NCBI RefSeq assembly: GCF_000152865.1
Contig: NZ_CH672390.1
Coordinates: 1,612,001 to 1,676,000 of the forward strand
Reading direction: 5' to 3'
Origin: Erythrobacter sp. NAP1
GTDB taxonomy: Bacteria; Pseudomonadota; Alphaproteobacteria; Sphingomonadales; Sphingomonadaceae
DNA: 64,000 bases
The notes below the pieces were generated by a model. The model was not told the DNA's origin. It saw nothing but the letters and a program-made list of their open reading frames with translations, and searched no databases. Position 1 is the first letter of the stretch. Each line of letters opens with the position of its first letter. Shown piece after piece: positions 54,001-62,895 of this stretch. The position numbers and the translations under genes are program-made.

Positions 54001-56181
54001 TTGAAACTTGTTTCCACGAACACCATCGCTCTGGCTCTTGCAGCTGCCATGACCATGGGCGTTGCGACCTCCGCATCCGCAGATGCGCATATGGACGAAA
54101 GCCCAATGGATGAAAGCGGCGTCCCCGGTCCTAACGAAGACCCTTACATCTGGCTCGAAGAAGCCCGCAGCGACGAAGCGCTGGACTGGGTCCGGGCAGA
54201 GAATGAGCGCACACTCGCCTCGTTGGAGAACGATCCGCGCTTTGAAACGCTCAAGGCCGAAGCGCTCGCCATCTATGACAGCGAAGATCGCATTCCGTTC
54301 GTGAGCTTCCGCCCGGACGGTCTCTACAACTTCTGGCAGGACAAGGAGAACCCCAAGGGTATCCTGCGCCGCACGACGCTGGAAAGCTACCAGACCGACA
54401 ATCCGGAATGGGAAACCGTGCTCGACATCGACGCGCTGGCCGCGGCTGAGGGCAAGGAATGGGTTTACAAGGGCTCGACCTGCCTGCCGCCCGCGATGGA
54501 AATGTGCATGATCGCGCTCAGCGATGGAGGCGAGGATGCCACCATCATGCGCGAATTCAACATGACCACCGGCGAATTTGTCGAAGGTGGCTTTGAGCTC
54601 GCTGAGAAGAGCCAGGGCGGGATCCAGTGGCTCGACGCTGACACGCTTCTCGTAGGCCGCGATTTTGGCGAAGGCACGCTGACTGCCAGCGAATACCCCT
54701 TCACCACCCGCCTTTGGGAGCGCGGCACAGACCTTGCCGATGCGCCCGAACTGTTCCGCGGCCAAGCCGATGACGTGTGGGCGGGCGCCAGCCTGCTGCG
54801 CGATGCGAGCGGCGAAGTGCAGGCCATGACCGCATTCCGAGGCGTGAGCTTCCACGAAAGCGAGTACTTCCTCTACGACGATGACAGTGAGGAATGGATC
54901 AAGCTCGACATCCCGAAGAAGGCATCGCCTTACGGGATCGTCGATGGCCAGGTGCTTCTGTCGACCGACGTCGATTGGGAAGTCGACGGTCAGACCTTCC
55001 CTGCTGACAGCCTGATCGCGATGGACCTCGACGAGTGGAAGGCGAACCCGAATGGCGCTGCCAAGACGCTCGTCTGGGCCCCGGCAGAACGCCAGACCAA
55101 GCGCGGCGGTGCCATCACTGCAGGCGCGCTATATGTCGGCATGCTCGACAACGTTGTCGGCAAGGTGCTCAAGTTTAACTATGAGGACGGCGCCTGGACC
55201 AGCGAAGAAGTGGCCCTGCCCGACAATGCGACGGTCGGCATCGCGGCAAGCTCGAATGAGAGTGAGCAGATCATGTTCACTGTCACCGACTTCCTCAACC
55301 CGACGACGCTCTATTACACCGACGGTTCGACCGACCCGATGCCGCTCAAGACCTCGCCTGCACGCTTTGACGCTGCTGGTATGGACGTTGAGCAGCACGA
55401 GGCGACCAGCGCCGACGGGACCAAGATCCCCTACTTCATCGTCAAGCCTGCCGGCATGGAGATGAACGGCGAAACGGCGATCCTGATGAGCGGCTATGGC
55501 GGCTTCCAGATCCCGCGCCTGCCGAGCTATATGGGTTCGACCGGCAAGATGTGGCTTGAGCGCGGCGGAGCCTATGTGCTTGCAAACCTGCGCGGTGGCG
55601 GTGAATTCGGCCCCGGCTGGCACCAGACCGCGATCCGCGAGAACAAGCAGCGCACCTGGGACGATTTCATCGCAGTTGGACAGGACCTGGTGGATCGCGG
55701 TTTCACTTCGCCTGAACACCTCGGCATCCAGGGTGGCTCGCAGGGCGGCCTGCTGGTCGGAACGGCCTTCACGCAGCGTCCTGACCTGTTCGGGGCGGCG
55801 ATCGTGCAAATCCCGCTGTTCGACATGCTCCGCTATCACCTGATCGGTCGCGGCGCTTCGTGGATCGGCGAGTATGGCGATCCGCGTATCCCCGAACAGC
55901 GCGCATGGATCGAAGGCTATTCGCCCTACCAGAAGATCGTTGAAGGCGTGGACTACCCCACCCCATTCCTTTGGGCCTCGACCGCAGACGATCGCACGCA
56001 TCCTGCGCACGCTCGAAAGGGTGCTGCGCGTCTCAAGGAACTGGGACAGCCTTACTACTACTACGAAGACATGACCGGCGGACACTCTGGCGGCGTCGAT
56101 AACGAACAGCGCGCCAAGCTTCAGGCGCTGCAATATGTCTACCTGATGCAGCAGCTGATGGACGAACAGACCGGCGGTTGA
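54001..56181 (+). CDS. Secreted S9-family prolyl oligopeptidase-like peptidase
   Basis: A 726-residue serine peptidase with a TTG start at 54001, preceded by AAGGAGAGGA at about six bases. The signal peptide ends near TSASADAHM. The beta-propeller part covers ~75-450; the alpha/beta-hydrolase part has the nucleophile in GIQGGSQGGLLVG, Asp in STADDRTHPAHARK and His in GGHSGG. Length and motifs fit the prolyl endopeptidase/POP-like S9 family. It lies 71 bases after the cytochrome-b-like gene. A terminator follows it. Confidence 0.93.
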   Translation: MKLVSTNTIALALAAAMTMGVATSASADAHMDESPMDESGVPGPNEDPYIWLEEARSDEALDWVRAENERTLASLENDPRFETLKAEALAIYDSEDRIPFVSFRPDGLYNFWQDKENPKGILRRTTLESYQTDNPEWETVLDIDALAAAEGKEWVYKGSTCLPPAMEMCMIALSDGGEDATIMREFNMTTGEFVEGGFELAEKSQGGIQWLDADTLLVGRDFGEGTLTASEYPFTTRLWERGTDLADAPELFRGQADDVWAGASLLRDASGEVQAMTAFRGVSFHESEYFLYDDDSEEWIKLDIPKKASPYGIVDGQVLLSTDVDWEVDGQTFPADSLIAMDLDEWKANPNGAAKTLVWAPAERQTKRGGAITAGALYVGMLDNVVGKVLKFNYEDGAWTSEEVALPDNATVGIAASSNESEQIMFTVTDFLNPTTLYYTDGSTDPMPLKTSPARFDAAGMDVEQHEATSADGTKIPYFIVKPAGMEMNGETAILMSGYGGFQIPRLPSYMGSTGKMWLERGGAYVLANLRGGGEFGPGWHQTAIRENKQRTWDDFIAVGQDLVDRGFTSPEHLGIQGGSQGGLLVGTAFTQRPDLFGAAIVQIPLFDMLRYHLIGRGASWIGEYGDPRIPEQRAWIEGYSPYQKIVEGVDYPTPFLWASTADDRTHPAHARKGAARLKELGQPYYYYEDMTGGHSGGVDNEQRAKLQALQYVYLMQQLMDEQTGG

Positions 56182-56230
56182 CCTTCGCGCAAAGCCGACG
56201 CGAATCCTAAAAGATGAGCGTATCGAAAAG

Positions 56231-56263
56231 GGGCGGTTTCCTGCGGGATGCCGCCCTTTTTTT
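56231..56263 (+). terminator. Intrinsic terminator after the S9 peptidase
   Basis: GGGCGG and CCGCCC pair across a 14-base loop, followed by a run of seven T. It lies 50 bases after the peptidase stop. Confidence 0.85.
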
Positions 56264-56351
56264 GTCGACCGCATGGTCAGTTGTAAAACAGTCCGACAGT
56301 TTTCACTCGGTTCGTCGCAGGCCGCGCACGGGGGGGTTCGTCAACGCGAAA

Positions 56352-56359
56352 TTAACCAT
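56352..56359 (+). promoter_or_regulatory. CtrA-type 8-mer TTAACCAT upstream of sciP-like gene
   Basis: TTAACCAT is one of the two CtrA recognition forms in alphaproteobacteria. It is 72 bases before the ATG of the SciP-like gene. A second TTAAG occurs 17 bases downstream, so a partial two-site arrangement is possible. CtrA is known to control sciP in Caulobacter. Confidence 0.45.
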
Positions 56360-56430
56360 GTCTGGCAGGCCCTCGTTAAGTGCAAAAACACACCTTTGAT
56401 CTCGCCGGGATACAAAGGAGTACTTAGGAA

Positions 56431-56673
56431 ATGGCTTACCCCCGCGATATTTCGATTGCCGACGCAATTAAGCGTTATGGCCTCCCGCGCTCTCATCGCG
56501 TCCACTGGTCTGCTTCGCGCAAGGCTGATGTGGTGCGCGCCGTGCATGACCGTGCGATCAGTTTTCACGAAGCGCGCGAGCGCTATCTGCTTAGCCGCAG
56601 CGAGTTCGAGGAATGGGAACGTGAATATTCCCGCTCGGCTCCTGTGCGCACGGAGTATCTCGAGAGCGCCTGA
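56431..56673 (+). CDS. sciP: SciP-like CtrA inhibitor (DUF1153)
   Basis: An 80-residue helix-turn-helix protein of the DUF1153/SciP family. SciP binds DNA and CtrA, and in Caulobacter limits CtrA activity after replication starts. The core is VHWSASRKADVVRAVHD and ERYLLSRSEFEEWERE. It has 12-15 fewer residues than Caulobacter SciP. The gene is free-standing, after a terminator, with a CtrA-type 8-mer upstream. Confidence 0.85.
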   Translation: MAYPRDISIADAIKRYGLPRSHRVHWSASRKADVVRAVHDRAISFHEARERYLLSRSEFEEWEREYSRSAPVRTEYLESA

Positions 56674-56715
56674 GTTGCGAGCGATAGAGGTCGCAGGCGT
56701 ACCCGCGAGTTCCCC

Positions 56716-57369
56716 CTACTCGGCCGCGACCTCTATCAGCACCTCATTGCGCCGCATGGGACCTGGCACCATCGGCGCATCGTAAAAGGCGTACTCGAAG
56801 TCTCCGACCGGTGTGAGGTTCTGGTCTTCAACCCACTCGGTCAACTGCGCTTCCATCTTGGCAAGGTCGGCGTTTGAGCCGTTGCCATTGAAGCGCACCG
56901 CAGCGATCCGGCGAGCGGGCACCTTGGTCAAGGTGATATCCGAAGGCGGTGTGGGCAACGTGTCCATCGTAAAGCGCGAAGGCATGACGAAGCGCATCCG
57001 CCATTCACCGGTGGCTGTTTCTTCCTGAAGGACGGGAGACGTCATAGCGATCGGCTCGTCCTGATCGATCCTTTCCTGGATTACCGGAGCGGTCATGGCG
57101 ATCCGCTCGCGGTTCCCACCCGGTCGGTCCTGAGCAAAGATGTAAGCGGCTAGGCGGCGGAAACTCGCCCCGCTCGCGCGGCGACGGTCGCCCATGTGAG
57201 TGACCTCGGCAACGATCATCGGTTCGTATTCGCGCAGCTCGAAAGGCTCGTCCTTGGCGATGCTGCGATAGGCAGGTTCCTCGCTGTCACCGCGATATTG
57301 CGCGACCGCTGCGACGCCTGCGATGGCGGCCAAGCCTGCTCCTGCCAGAACCCATTTTGCCACACCCAT
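56716..57369 (-). CDS. SOUL-family haem-binding protein
   Basis: A 217-residue exported protein of the SOUL/HBP family. It has a signal/anchor segment (residues 6-24) and the family pattern ELREYEPMIVAEV, RLAAYIFAQDRPGG, IAMTAPVIQE and IAMTSPVL, with the final DFEYAFYDAPMVPGPMRR. Eukaryotic members bind haem; the bacterial ones are uncharacterised. It converges on the SciP-like gene and is divergent to none in the window. Confidence 0.88.
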   Translation of the reverse strand: MGVAKWVLAGAGLAAIAGVAAVAQYRGDSEEPAYRSIAKDEPFELREYEPMIVAEVTHMGDRRRASGASFRRLAAYIFAQDRPGGNRERIAMTAPVIQERIDQDEPIAMTSPVLQEETATGEWRMRFVMPSRFTMDTLPTPPSDITLTKVPARRIAAVRFNGNGSNADLAKMEAQLTEWVEDQNLTPVGDFEYAFYDAPMVPGPMRRNEVLIEVAAE

Positions 57370-57443
57370 CTCGCGCTCACTCCTTTGCTGCTGCCTCTTA
57401 CTTCTACAGTTACGAGAGGCAGCATTTCCCGGATGGCACGGCC

Positions 57444-57725
57444 CTAGCGGCGGGTCGGCGCGTGAAAGTCGGGTGGCTTGTTCGCGATCCAGCCAAGGAA
57501 CTTCGCGATGGCGGGCTTGTCGGAAAGGGCTTCCGGGTCATCACCGATCCGGGCAAGCTCGGCATTGGTGAAGTTTGCGTGGATCGTCTTGTGGCAGATC
57601 GGATGAACCGGGACGGTCGCGCGGCCTTTCTTCGACTTGGGCACTGGGTGGTGCCACTGGAGGCGATTTTCGATCGCGCGCCCGCACAGCCAGCAGGTCA
57701 GTGCCTCTTCGCTCACTACGGCCAT
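57444..57725 (-). CDS. Small HNH nuclease-like protein
   Basis: A 93-residue protein with an HNH-like motif: CWLCGRAI gives a zinc-type C-x2-C, then NRLQWHHPVPKSKKG (His-His-Pro) and PVHPICHKTIHANFT, the downstream Cys and His that complete the HNH/zinc fold. I chose the ATG at 57725, where the gene overlaps the end of the VOC gene by 10 bases. It is presumably a stand-alone HNH protein of unknown DNA target, not a homing endonuclease, since it is in an operon with glmU and VOC genes. Confidence 0.75.
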   Translation of the reverse strand: MAVVSEEALTCWLCGRAIENRLQWHHPVPKSKKGRATVPVHPICHKTIHANFTNAELARIGDDPEALSDKPAIAKFLGWIANKPPDFHAPTRR

Positions 57726-58078
57726 TGGGTAAGCGACAGCGTGTTGCCGTCCGGGTCGCGGAACCAGCAAACCTGCGCACCATCGGGCGTAGTCCAGATG
57801 CCGCGCTCGTCCTGCTCCATCCATTCAAACCGGGCGAATTCGACGCCACGTTCCGAGAGGCGGTCGCATTCGGCAGCGATATCTTCGACCCGCCATCCCA
57901 GCTGGGTGAAGGGATGGGGTTGAAAGCTCTCGACCTTTTGAACGCGAAGCATCGTTCCGCCAGCATCGAATTCGAGAGAGAACGGATTGTCGTCGGTCAG
58001 AGTGAAACCCATGACGTCGCAATAGAAGACGCGCGCCTCTTCCGGCTTTGCGGTGGCACTGAAGAGGATTGGCGTCAT
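57716..58078 (-). CDS. VOC-family glyoxalase-like protein
   Basis: A 120-residue single-domain VOC (vicinal oxygen chelate) protein. FSATAKPEEARVFYCDVMGF is the classical beta-alpha-beta start, and FRDPDGNTLSLTQWP closes the second half; the metal-binding residues cannot be assigned with certainty. I prefer ATG 58078 with AGGA nine bases before it; a GTG at 58084 that overlaps the glmU stop is the alternative. It lies between glmU and the HNH gene in the same direction. Confidence 0.83.
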   Translation of the reverse strand: MTPILFSATAKPEEARVFYCDVMGFTLTDDNPFSLEFDAGGTMLRVQKVESFQPHPFTQLGWRVEDIAAECDRLSERGVEFARFEWMEQDERGIWTTPDGAQVCWFRDPDGNTLSLTQWP

Positions 58079-58080
58079 GC

Positions 58081-59433
58081 TCACTTGTCCTTTTGCGCTG
58101 CCTTTTTCTTCTTCATCGTATCGTGAAAGCGATCGGCCCAGCCCGGCTTCACAGCCTGCTCGCCGCGCACCATGCGAAGGTCGCCTGCGCCGACGTCACG
58201 GCTAACAGCGGAGCCTGCCGCAACGATCGCGTCTGCACCGATTGTGACCGGTGCGATGAGCGCGCTGTTCGATCCGATGAAAGCGCGATCCCCTATGGTG
58301 GTGTGGTACTTGAAATAGCCATCGTAATTGCAGGTGATCGTGCCTGCGCCGATATTGGCTTTGGCGCCCACCGTCGCATCGCCGAGATAAGTGAGGTGGC
58401 TGGCCTTTGCGCCGGGGCCAAGTGTTGCCTTCTTCATCTCGACGAAATTGCCGACGAAGCTGTCTTCTTCCATCACCGCGCCCGGACGTAGGCGCGCGAA
58501 CGGCCCGACCGCTGCGCCGCTCGCGATGGTTGCGCCTTCGATGTGGCAGAACGCTTTGATGTGGACGTCATCGGCGATGCTCACGCCGGGACCGAAGACT
58601 ACGTTGGGCTCGATCAGGACATCGCGGCCAATCTTCGTATCCCAGCTGAAGAAAACGGTCTCAGGTGCGCGCAGAGTTGCCCCATCCGCCATCGCCTCTT
58701 CGCGGCGGACTGCCTGCCAGCGCTGCTCAGCCTCGGCGAGTTCGGCGCGGCTGTTGATGCCCGCAACTTCGTCCGCATCGGTTTCGACCACGACGACCTT
58801 ATCGCCGCGCGAGATGGCTCCGGTGGCGACGTCAGGGAGGTAATATTCGCCTTGCGCGTTATCGTTGTCGACCGCGTCGAGCAGCGGCCACATATCGTCC
58901 GAATGCGCGACGATCAGGCCCGAATTGCACAGGCGCGTGCGCTTCTCGCGCTCGGTCGCATCCTTGAATTCAACCATCTTGCGCACCGTGCCATCATCGT
59001 CGGCAATGATCCGGCCATAAGCGAGCGCATCTTCGGGCCGGAATCCTAGCACCGCGACCTTTGCCCCGTCCTCAAGCGCAGCAATCAGGCGCTGCACCGT
59101 CTCGGCGCGGACCATCGGAACATCGCCGAAGCAGACAAGAAGGTTTCCCGAAAAGCCCGAAAGCGCTTCACGCGCCTGCAAAGCCGCGTGTGCAGTGCCA
59201 TGCTGCGGGTCTTGCAGCGCAGTCGAGACATCGCGCTCTTCAAGTGCAGCGTCCACCTGTTCGCGCCTGTCGCCCACCACCACGACCGTGCGCTGGGGCG
59301 CGAGCTCGGCAAAGCTGTCGAGCAGGTGCAGCAGCATCGGTTTGCCCGCAATCGGGTGGAGCACCTTGTGGAGCTCGCTCTTCATGCGGGTGCCCTTGCC
59401 AGCGGCAAGGATGATGGCGGCAAAATCAGTCAT
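58081..59433 (-). CDS. glmU: Bifunctional GlcNAc-1-P uridyltransferase/GlcN-1-P acetyltransferase
   Basis: The two-step enzyme that makes UDP-GlcNAc for peptidoglycan and lipid A. The N-terminal uridyltransferase has LAAGKGTRMKS (residues 8-18) and QHGTAHAALQA; the C-terminal left-handed beta-helix acetyltransferase has hexapeptide repeats from ~250 (VFGPGVSIADDVHIKAFCHI) to the end, with NIGAGTITCNYDG containing the catalytic region. The ATG at 59433 is the family start. It diverges from the gph gene over 69 bases. Confidence 0.97.
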   Translation of the reverse strand: MTDFAAIILAAGKGTRMKSELHKVLHPIAGKPMLLHLLDSFAELAPQRTVVVVGDRREQVDAALEERDVSTALQDPQHGTAHAALQAREALSGFSGNLLVCFGDVPMVRAETVQRLIAALEDGAKVAVLGFRPEDALAYGRIIADDDGTVRKMVEFKDATEREKRTRLCNSGLIVAHSDDMWPLLDAVDNDNAQGEYYLPDVATGAISRGDKVVVVETDADEVAGINSRAELAEAEQRWQAVRREEAMADGATLRAPETVFFSWDTKIGRDVLIEPNVVFGPGVSIADDVHIKAFCHIEGATIASGAAVGPFARLRPGAVMEEDSFVGNFVEMKKATLGPGAKASHLTYLGDATVGAKANIGAGTITCNYDGYFKYHTTIGDRAFIGSNSALIAPVTIGADAIVAAGSAVSRDVGAGDLRMVRGEQAVKPGWADRFHDTMKKKKAAQKDK

Positions 59434-59502
59434 GCTCTCTCCTGTAGGCCCGGCAGCGCTTGCCATCAAATGCTTGCAGAATGAAGTCGGTTCCTTCACG
59501 CG

Positions 59503-60195
59503 ATGCCGCCTATGGCCAAATTCCCTTTCGATGCCGTGGGTTTCGACCTCGATGGCACACTTCTCGACACATTCCGCGACCTTGGCGAAGCGGTGAACCA
59601 TGCGCTCAAGCTTGGTGGGTACGATACGGTGCCGGTCGACAGCTCAAAAGACCTGATCGGAGGCGGAGCAAAGATCATGCTGGCCCGCGCCATCGAGGCG
59701 CAAGGCGGCTTGCCGCCGGAGGAATTCAAGCCGCTCTACAAGGCGATGCTGGCTTATTACTCGGAAAACAACGCGGTTCATTCGGCGCCCTACCCCCACG
59801 CCCGCGAGGTGGTGGACGAACTCGCGACGCGCGGTGTGAAGATGGTTGTCGTCACCAACAAGTTTGAGGAATTCGCGCGCTCCATCCTGACGCAGATCGA
59901 CTTCATCGCACCCTTCGAAACGGTCATCGGCGGCAACAGCCTTGGCAAGGGACCCGACGGCAAGTTCCTCGCCAAACCTGACCCCGCACCGGTCTTAAAA
60001 GCGCGTGAGATTTGCGGCGGTGGCCGCTTCGCATTCTTGGGCGATTCGACCTATGACGTTAAGGCTGCGCGTGGAGCAGGCGTTCCCGTGATCGGGGCGG
60101 CCTATGGCTATTGCGACAAGCCACCTCACGAACTCGGCGCGAATGCGGTAATTGATTCGCTCGAAGGCCTCATTCCCGCCCTCGAAGCGCTATAG
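59503..60195 (+). CDS. gph: Phosphoglycolate phosphatase (HAD family)
   Basis: A 230-residue HAD hydrolase. Motif I is FDLDGTLLDT, with the nucleophile and the following Asp; VVVTNKFEEFA supplies motif II, KPDPAPVLKA motif III, and FLGDSTYDVKAA motif IV. The small helical cap agrees with Gph/phosphoglycolate phosphatase, which clears 2-phosphoglycolate formed by DNA repair. A second Met lies three codons later. The 158-base gap to the next gene contains only the palindrome at 60285. Confidence 0.86.
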   Translation: MPPMAKFPFDAVGFDLDGTLLDTFRDLGEAVNHALKLGGYDTVPVDSSKDLIGGGAKIMLARAIEAQGGLPPEEFKPLYKAMLAYYSENNAVHSAPYPHAREVVDELATRGVKMVVVTNKFEEFARSILTQIDFIAPFETVIGGNSLGKGPDGKFLAKPDPAPVLKAREICGGGRFAFLGDSTYDVKAARGAGVPVIGAAYGYCDKPPHELGANAVIDSLEGLIPALEAL

Positions 60196-60284
60196 AATAA
60201 CGATCTGACGCTACGGCAGCTCAACTTCGTAGCTCGCGCTGTTGCAACGCAGCACGAATCCTGCCACGCAGCGCCGCATAAGAG

Positions 60285-60300
60285 TTTACGCGAGCGTAAA
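60285..60300. promoter_or_regulatory. Palindrome TTTACGC-GA-GCGTAAA
   Basis: Perfect seven-base arms around GA, 53 bases before the start of the SDR gene. The arms TTTACG...CGTAAA resemble the sites of LiuR-type MerR regulators of branched-chain amino-acid and fatty-acid degradation, which fits the role of the downstream hydroxyacyl-CoA dehydrogenase-like gene. The match is by eye. Confidence 0.5.
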
Positions 60301-60353
60301 GCACGCCCGCTCACAGACCAGATAAACAAACCCCACGGAAAGGATCAGTCCCC

Positions 60354-61283
60354 ATGACCATCGACTTCAAGGACAAGGTAGCCATCGTCACTGGCGCAGG
60401 CGGCGGACTGGGCCGCGAATACGCGCTCGAACTCGCCCGCCGCGGCGCGAAGGTCGTCGTGAACGATCTCGGCGGTTCACGCGACGGCACCGGCCACTCG
60501 GACATGGCCCTCAAGGTCGTTGAAGAGATTGAAGCCATGGGCGGCGAAGCCATGTCAAACGGCGGCTCGGTCACCGAATACGAGCAGATGGAAAAGATGG
60601 TCGCCGACGCCAAGCAGAAGTGGGGCGGCGTGCACGTCCTCATCAACAATGCGGGCGTCCTTCGCGACAAGACGTTCCACAAGATGACCCCGGACGATTT
60701 CGAATTCGTCCTCAAGGTACACCTCACCGGTTCGGCTTTCGTCACGAAGGCTTGCTGGGAAACTTTCCGTGAACAGGCCTATGGCCGTGTTCTCATGACT
60801 GCATCGTCGACCGGCCTGTTCGGCAACTTCGGCCAGGCAAACTACGGCGCAGCCAAGCTCGGCCTTGCAGGCCTCACCAAGACGCTCCAGCTCGAAGGCG
60901 CAAAGTACAACATTCGCGTCAACACGCTGTCGCCGGTTGCCGGCACGCGCATGACCGAAGACCTCTTCCCTGAAGAAGCCTTCAAGCTGTTCGATCCGGT
61001 GAACGTGGTTCCGGCAGCGCTCTTCCTCGTCAGCGAAGACTCGCCCACCAACGCGATCGTCGGTGCAGGCGCAGGCGATTTCCACTCTTCGTGGACCGTG
61101 ATGAACGACGCGGTGTGGCTCAAGGACGAAGACCGCACCGTCGAAGGCTTCGCCGCACGCTGGGACGAGATCAACGACTTCTCGAACCTCGTCGCCCCGC
61201 AGTCGGGTTCCGAGCAGTCGGGCAACATCCTCAAGGCCATGCAGAAGGTCACCGGCACCGGTCCCGCCAGCGCGCGCGGCTAA
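60354..61283 (+). CDS. SDR of the hydroxyacyl-CoA dehydrogenase (MFE-2-like) type
   Basis: A 309-residue SDR. The nucleotide-binding motif is TGAGGGLGREY, the active residues are in MTASSTGLFG (Ser) and QANYGAAKLG (Tyr-Lys). The N-terminus matches the dehydrogenase part of the multifunctional enzyme type 2/HSD17B4 group, so it is likely a fatty acid or steroid hydroxyacyl-CoA dehydrogenase. The extra C-terminal segment (~240-309) continues without a hydratase domain. Confidence 0.88.
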   Translation: MTIDFKDKVAIVTGAGGGLGREYALELARRGAKVVVNDLGGSRDGTGHSDMALKVVEEIEAMGGEAMSNGGSVTEYEQMEKMVADAKQKWGGVHVLINNAGVLRDKTFHKMTPDDFEFVLKVHLTGSAFVTKACWETFREQAYGRVLMTASSTGLFGNFGQANYGAAKLGLAGLTKTLQLEGAKYNIRVNTLSPVAGTRMTEDLFPEEAFKLFDPVNVVPAALFLVSEDSPTNAIVGAGAGDFHSSWTVMNDAVWLKDEDRTVEGFAARWDEINDFSNLVAPQSGSEQSGNILKAMQKVTGTGPASARG

Positions 61284-61291
61284 TCCGCACC

Positions 61292-61311
61292 ACTGTATTG
61301 ACTACTTAATA
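61292..61311. promoter_or_regulatory. TGTATT-N8-AATACA operator, second copy
   Basis: Same arms, spacer and CCAC prefix as the site at 24735-24754. Here the -35-like TTGACT overlaps the left arm and TAGCTT stands 17 bases later. It is 50 bases upstream of the DUF2157-like gene start. Confidence 0.55.
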
Positions 61312-61360
61312 CACCGGGCCTAGCTTCCGTTGCTATTCAGCAGGGGAGGCTGGGCCCGAA

Positions 61361-62530
61361 ATGTATTCAGAAGACGACATCAATTCCGCCGTCGCGGCAG
61401 GCGCGCTGAGCGCCGAGGCCGCCGAAAGCTTCCGCGCTCACATGACGAGAGTGCGCGAATTGCCACGCGGGTCGGAAGAAAACTTTCGCCTCATCAACAG
61501 CTTCAACGACATATTCGTGAGCATCGGCATCGTCATCTTGCTGCTCGCGGTCGGTGCGATTGGTCAGGCTCTCGCCGCAATGTTCGTGCCCGCCGAGGCT
61601 TGGCTTGAGACAATTCCGAGCAGGATGAGCGCGGCCCAGCTGGAGGCAAGGGCCGACGCCCGAAACCTCAAGACCGCGCTTGATCTTTGCCTGCCCGGCT
61701 TACTGGTGGCCGTAACCGCATGGCCGCTGGCAGAGTTCTTTACGCGCAAACGCCGGATGGCGCTGCCCTCGATCCTGCTGCTGCTCGCCTTTGTCGGGGG
61801 GGTCTTCTTCGCAGTTCTCGGTGCAGGGTTCACCATCATCCTGAATGGCAGCGACCGCATCGGAGCCGTAATCGCCGCGCTCGCAGCCTTTGCTGGAGCG
61901 GGCGCCGCCTACCTTCACTGGCGACGCTTCATGGTGCCGATCACGGTCGCAGCCGGTGCTGCGGGTGTCGCAGGCACGGTCATCGCCCTGATGCTGGCAG
62001 CTGTCGGTCCCGGGCTGATTACGCCCGATATCCTGCTCGTCCTCGTCTTCATCGCAGGTCTTGCGGTGTTCGGCTTTGCCATGCGCTGGGACATTTCGGA
62101 TCGCGAGCGTATCACGCGTCGCAGCGACGTTGCCTTCTGGCTGCATCTGCTTGCGGCACCCATGATCGCTCACCCGATCTTCGCCCTGCTAGGCGTGACC
62201 GAGGGTGACAATCTGGGCGTGGGAGCGGCTGTGGGTGTGCTTGGCGTCTATATCGCGTTTGGCCTGCTCGCGTTGGCGATTGACCGGCGCGCGCTGCTGG
62301 TCTCCGCCCTCGCCTATGTGCTGTTCGCGCTGACATTCCTGTTCCGCGAGTTTGGAGCTGTCGAATTGAATTTTGCACTTACCGCGTTAGTGATCGGATC
62401 GGCTCTCTTGAGCCTCTCAGCCTTCTGGCAGCCGATCCGACGTTCGGTGGTTGCGGCGCTTCCGGGCAATGTTCAGGCGAGCCTTCCTGCGACCGAGGAT
62501 CCGGCCCTGTCGATGGCAGCCTCGGCCTAG
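61361..62530 (+). CDS. DUF2157-like multi-pass membrane protein
   Basis: A 389-residue membrane protein. A short N-terminal soluble part (SEDDINSAVAAGALSAEAAESF) is followed by about ten membrane helices beginning near 48. The layout fits the DUF2157 family of predicted integral membrane proteins; function unknown. GGGGAGG precedes the ATG. The stop overlaps the convergent DUF2794 gene by four bases. A TGTATT-N8-AATACA operator stands upstream. Confidence 0.77.
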   Translation: MYSEDDINSAVAAGALSAEAAESFRAHMTRVRELPRGSEENFRLINSFNDIFVSIGIVILLLAVGAIGQALAAMFVPAEAWLETIPSRMSAAQLEARADARNLKTALDLCLPGLLVAVTAWPLAEFFTRKRRMALPSILLLLAFVGGVFFAVLGAGFTIILNGSDRIGAVIAALAAFAGAGAAYLHWRRFMVPITVAAGAAGVAGTVIALMLAAVGPGLITPDILLVLVFIAGLAVFGFAMRWDISDRERITRRSDVAFWLHLLAAPMIAHPIFALLGVTEGDNLGVGAAVGVLGVYIAFGLLALAIDRRALLVSALAYVLFALTFLFREFGAVELNFALTALVIGSALLSLSAFWQPIRRSVVAALPGNVQASLPATEDPALSMAASA

Positions 62531-62895
62531 TCGTCGACCGCCTTCATCAGCCGCCTCTCGACCGGGGCAAGCACGTTCACGAGTTCAGAGCCTCGCTTGA
62601 GGATTTGTCCGTGCTCGCCGAACAGCGTGTACATGCCCTGTTTGCCTCGAAGGCTCGGACGTTTCTCGATGCGCGTTTGCGGGCGCTCGGCGGTGCGGCG
62701 GAATGCGGCGAAGGTCGCTGCGTGGCGGTCGAAATCCATCGCGTAGTCACGCCATTCGCCCGCGGCGACCATACGGCCATAAAGGTCGAGAATGCGCTGC
62801 AGTTCCTCGCGGTCAAACCCGACCTGATTTGCAGCCTGCTTACCCGGAAACGCAACAACCTGGCCGGAATTCCCGGCTCCTAGACCTGCACTCAT
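62527..62895 (-). CDS. DUF2794 protein
   Basis: A 122-residue protein of the alphaproteobacteria-specific DUF2794 family. The core is FDREELQRILDLYGRMVAAGEWRDYAMDF, ending in a helix with the KRGSELVNVLAPVERRLMKAV segment. It has no known function. The ATG overlaps the cysE stop by one base (TGATG), so it is coupled to it. Confidence 0.85.
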   Translation of the reverse strand: MSAGLGAGNSGQVVAFPGKQAANQVGFDREELQRILDLYGRMVAAGEWRDYAMDFDRHAATFAAFRRTAERPQTRIEKRPSLRGKQGMYTLFGEHGQILKRGSELVNVLAPVERRLMKAVDD

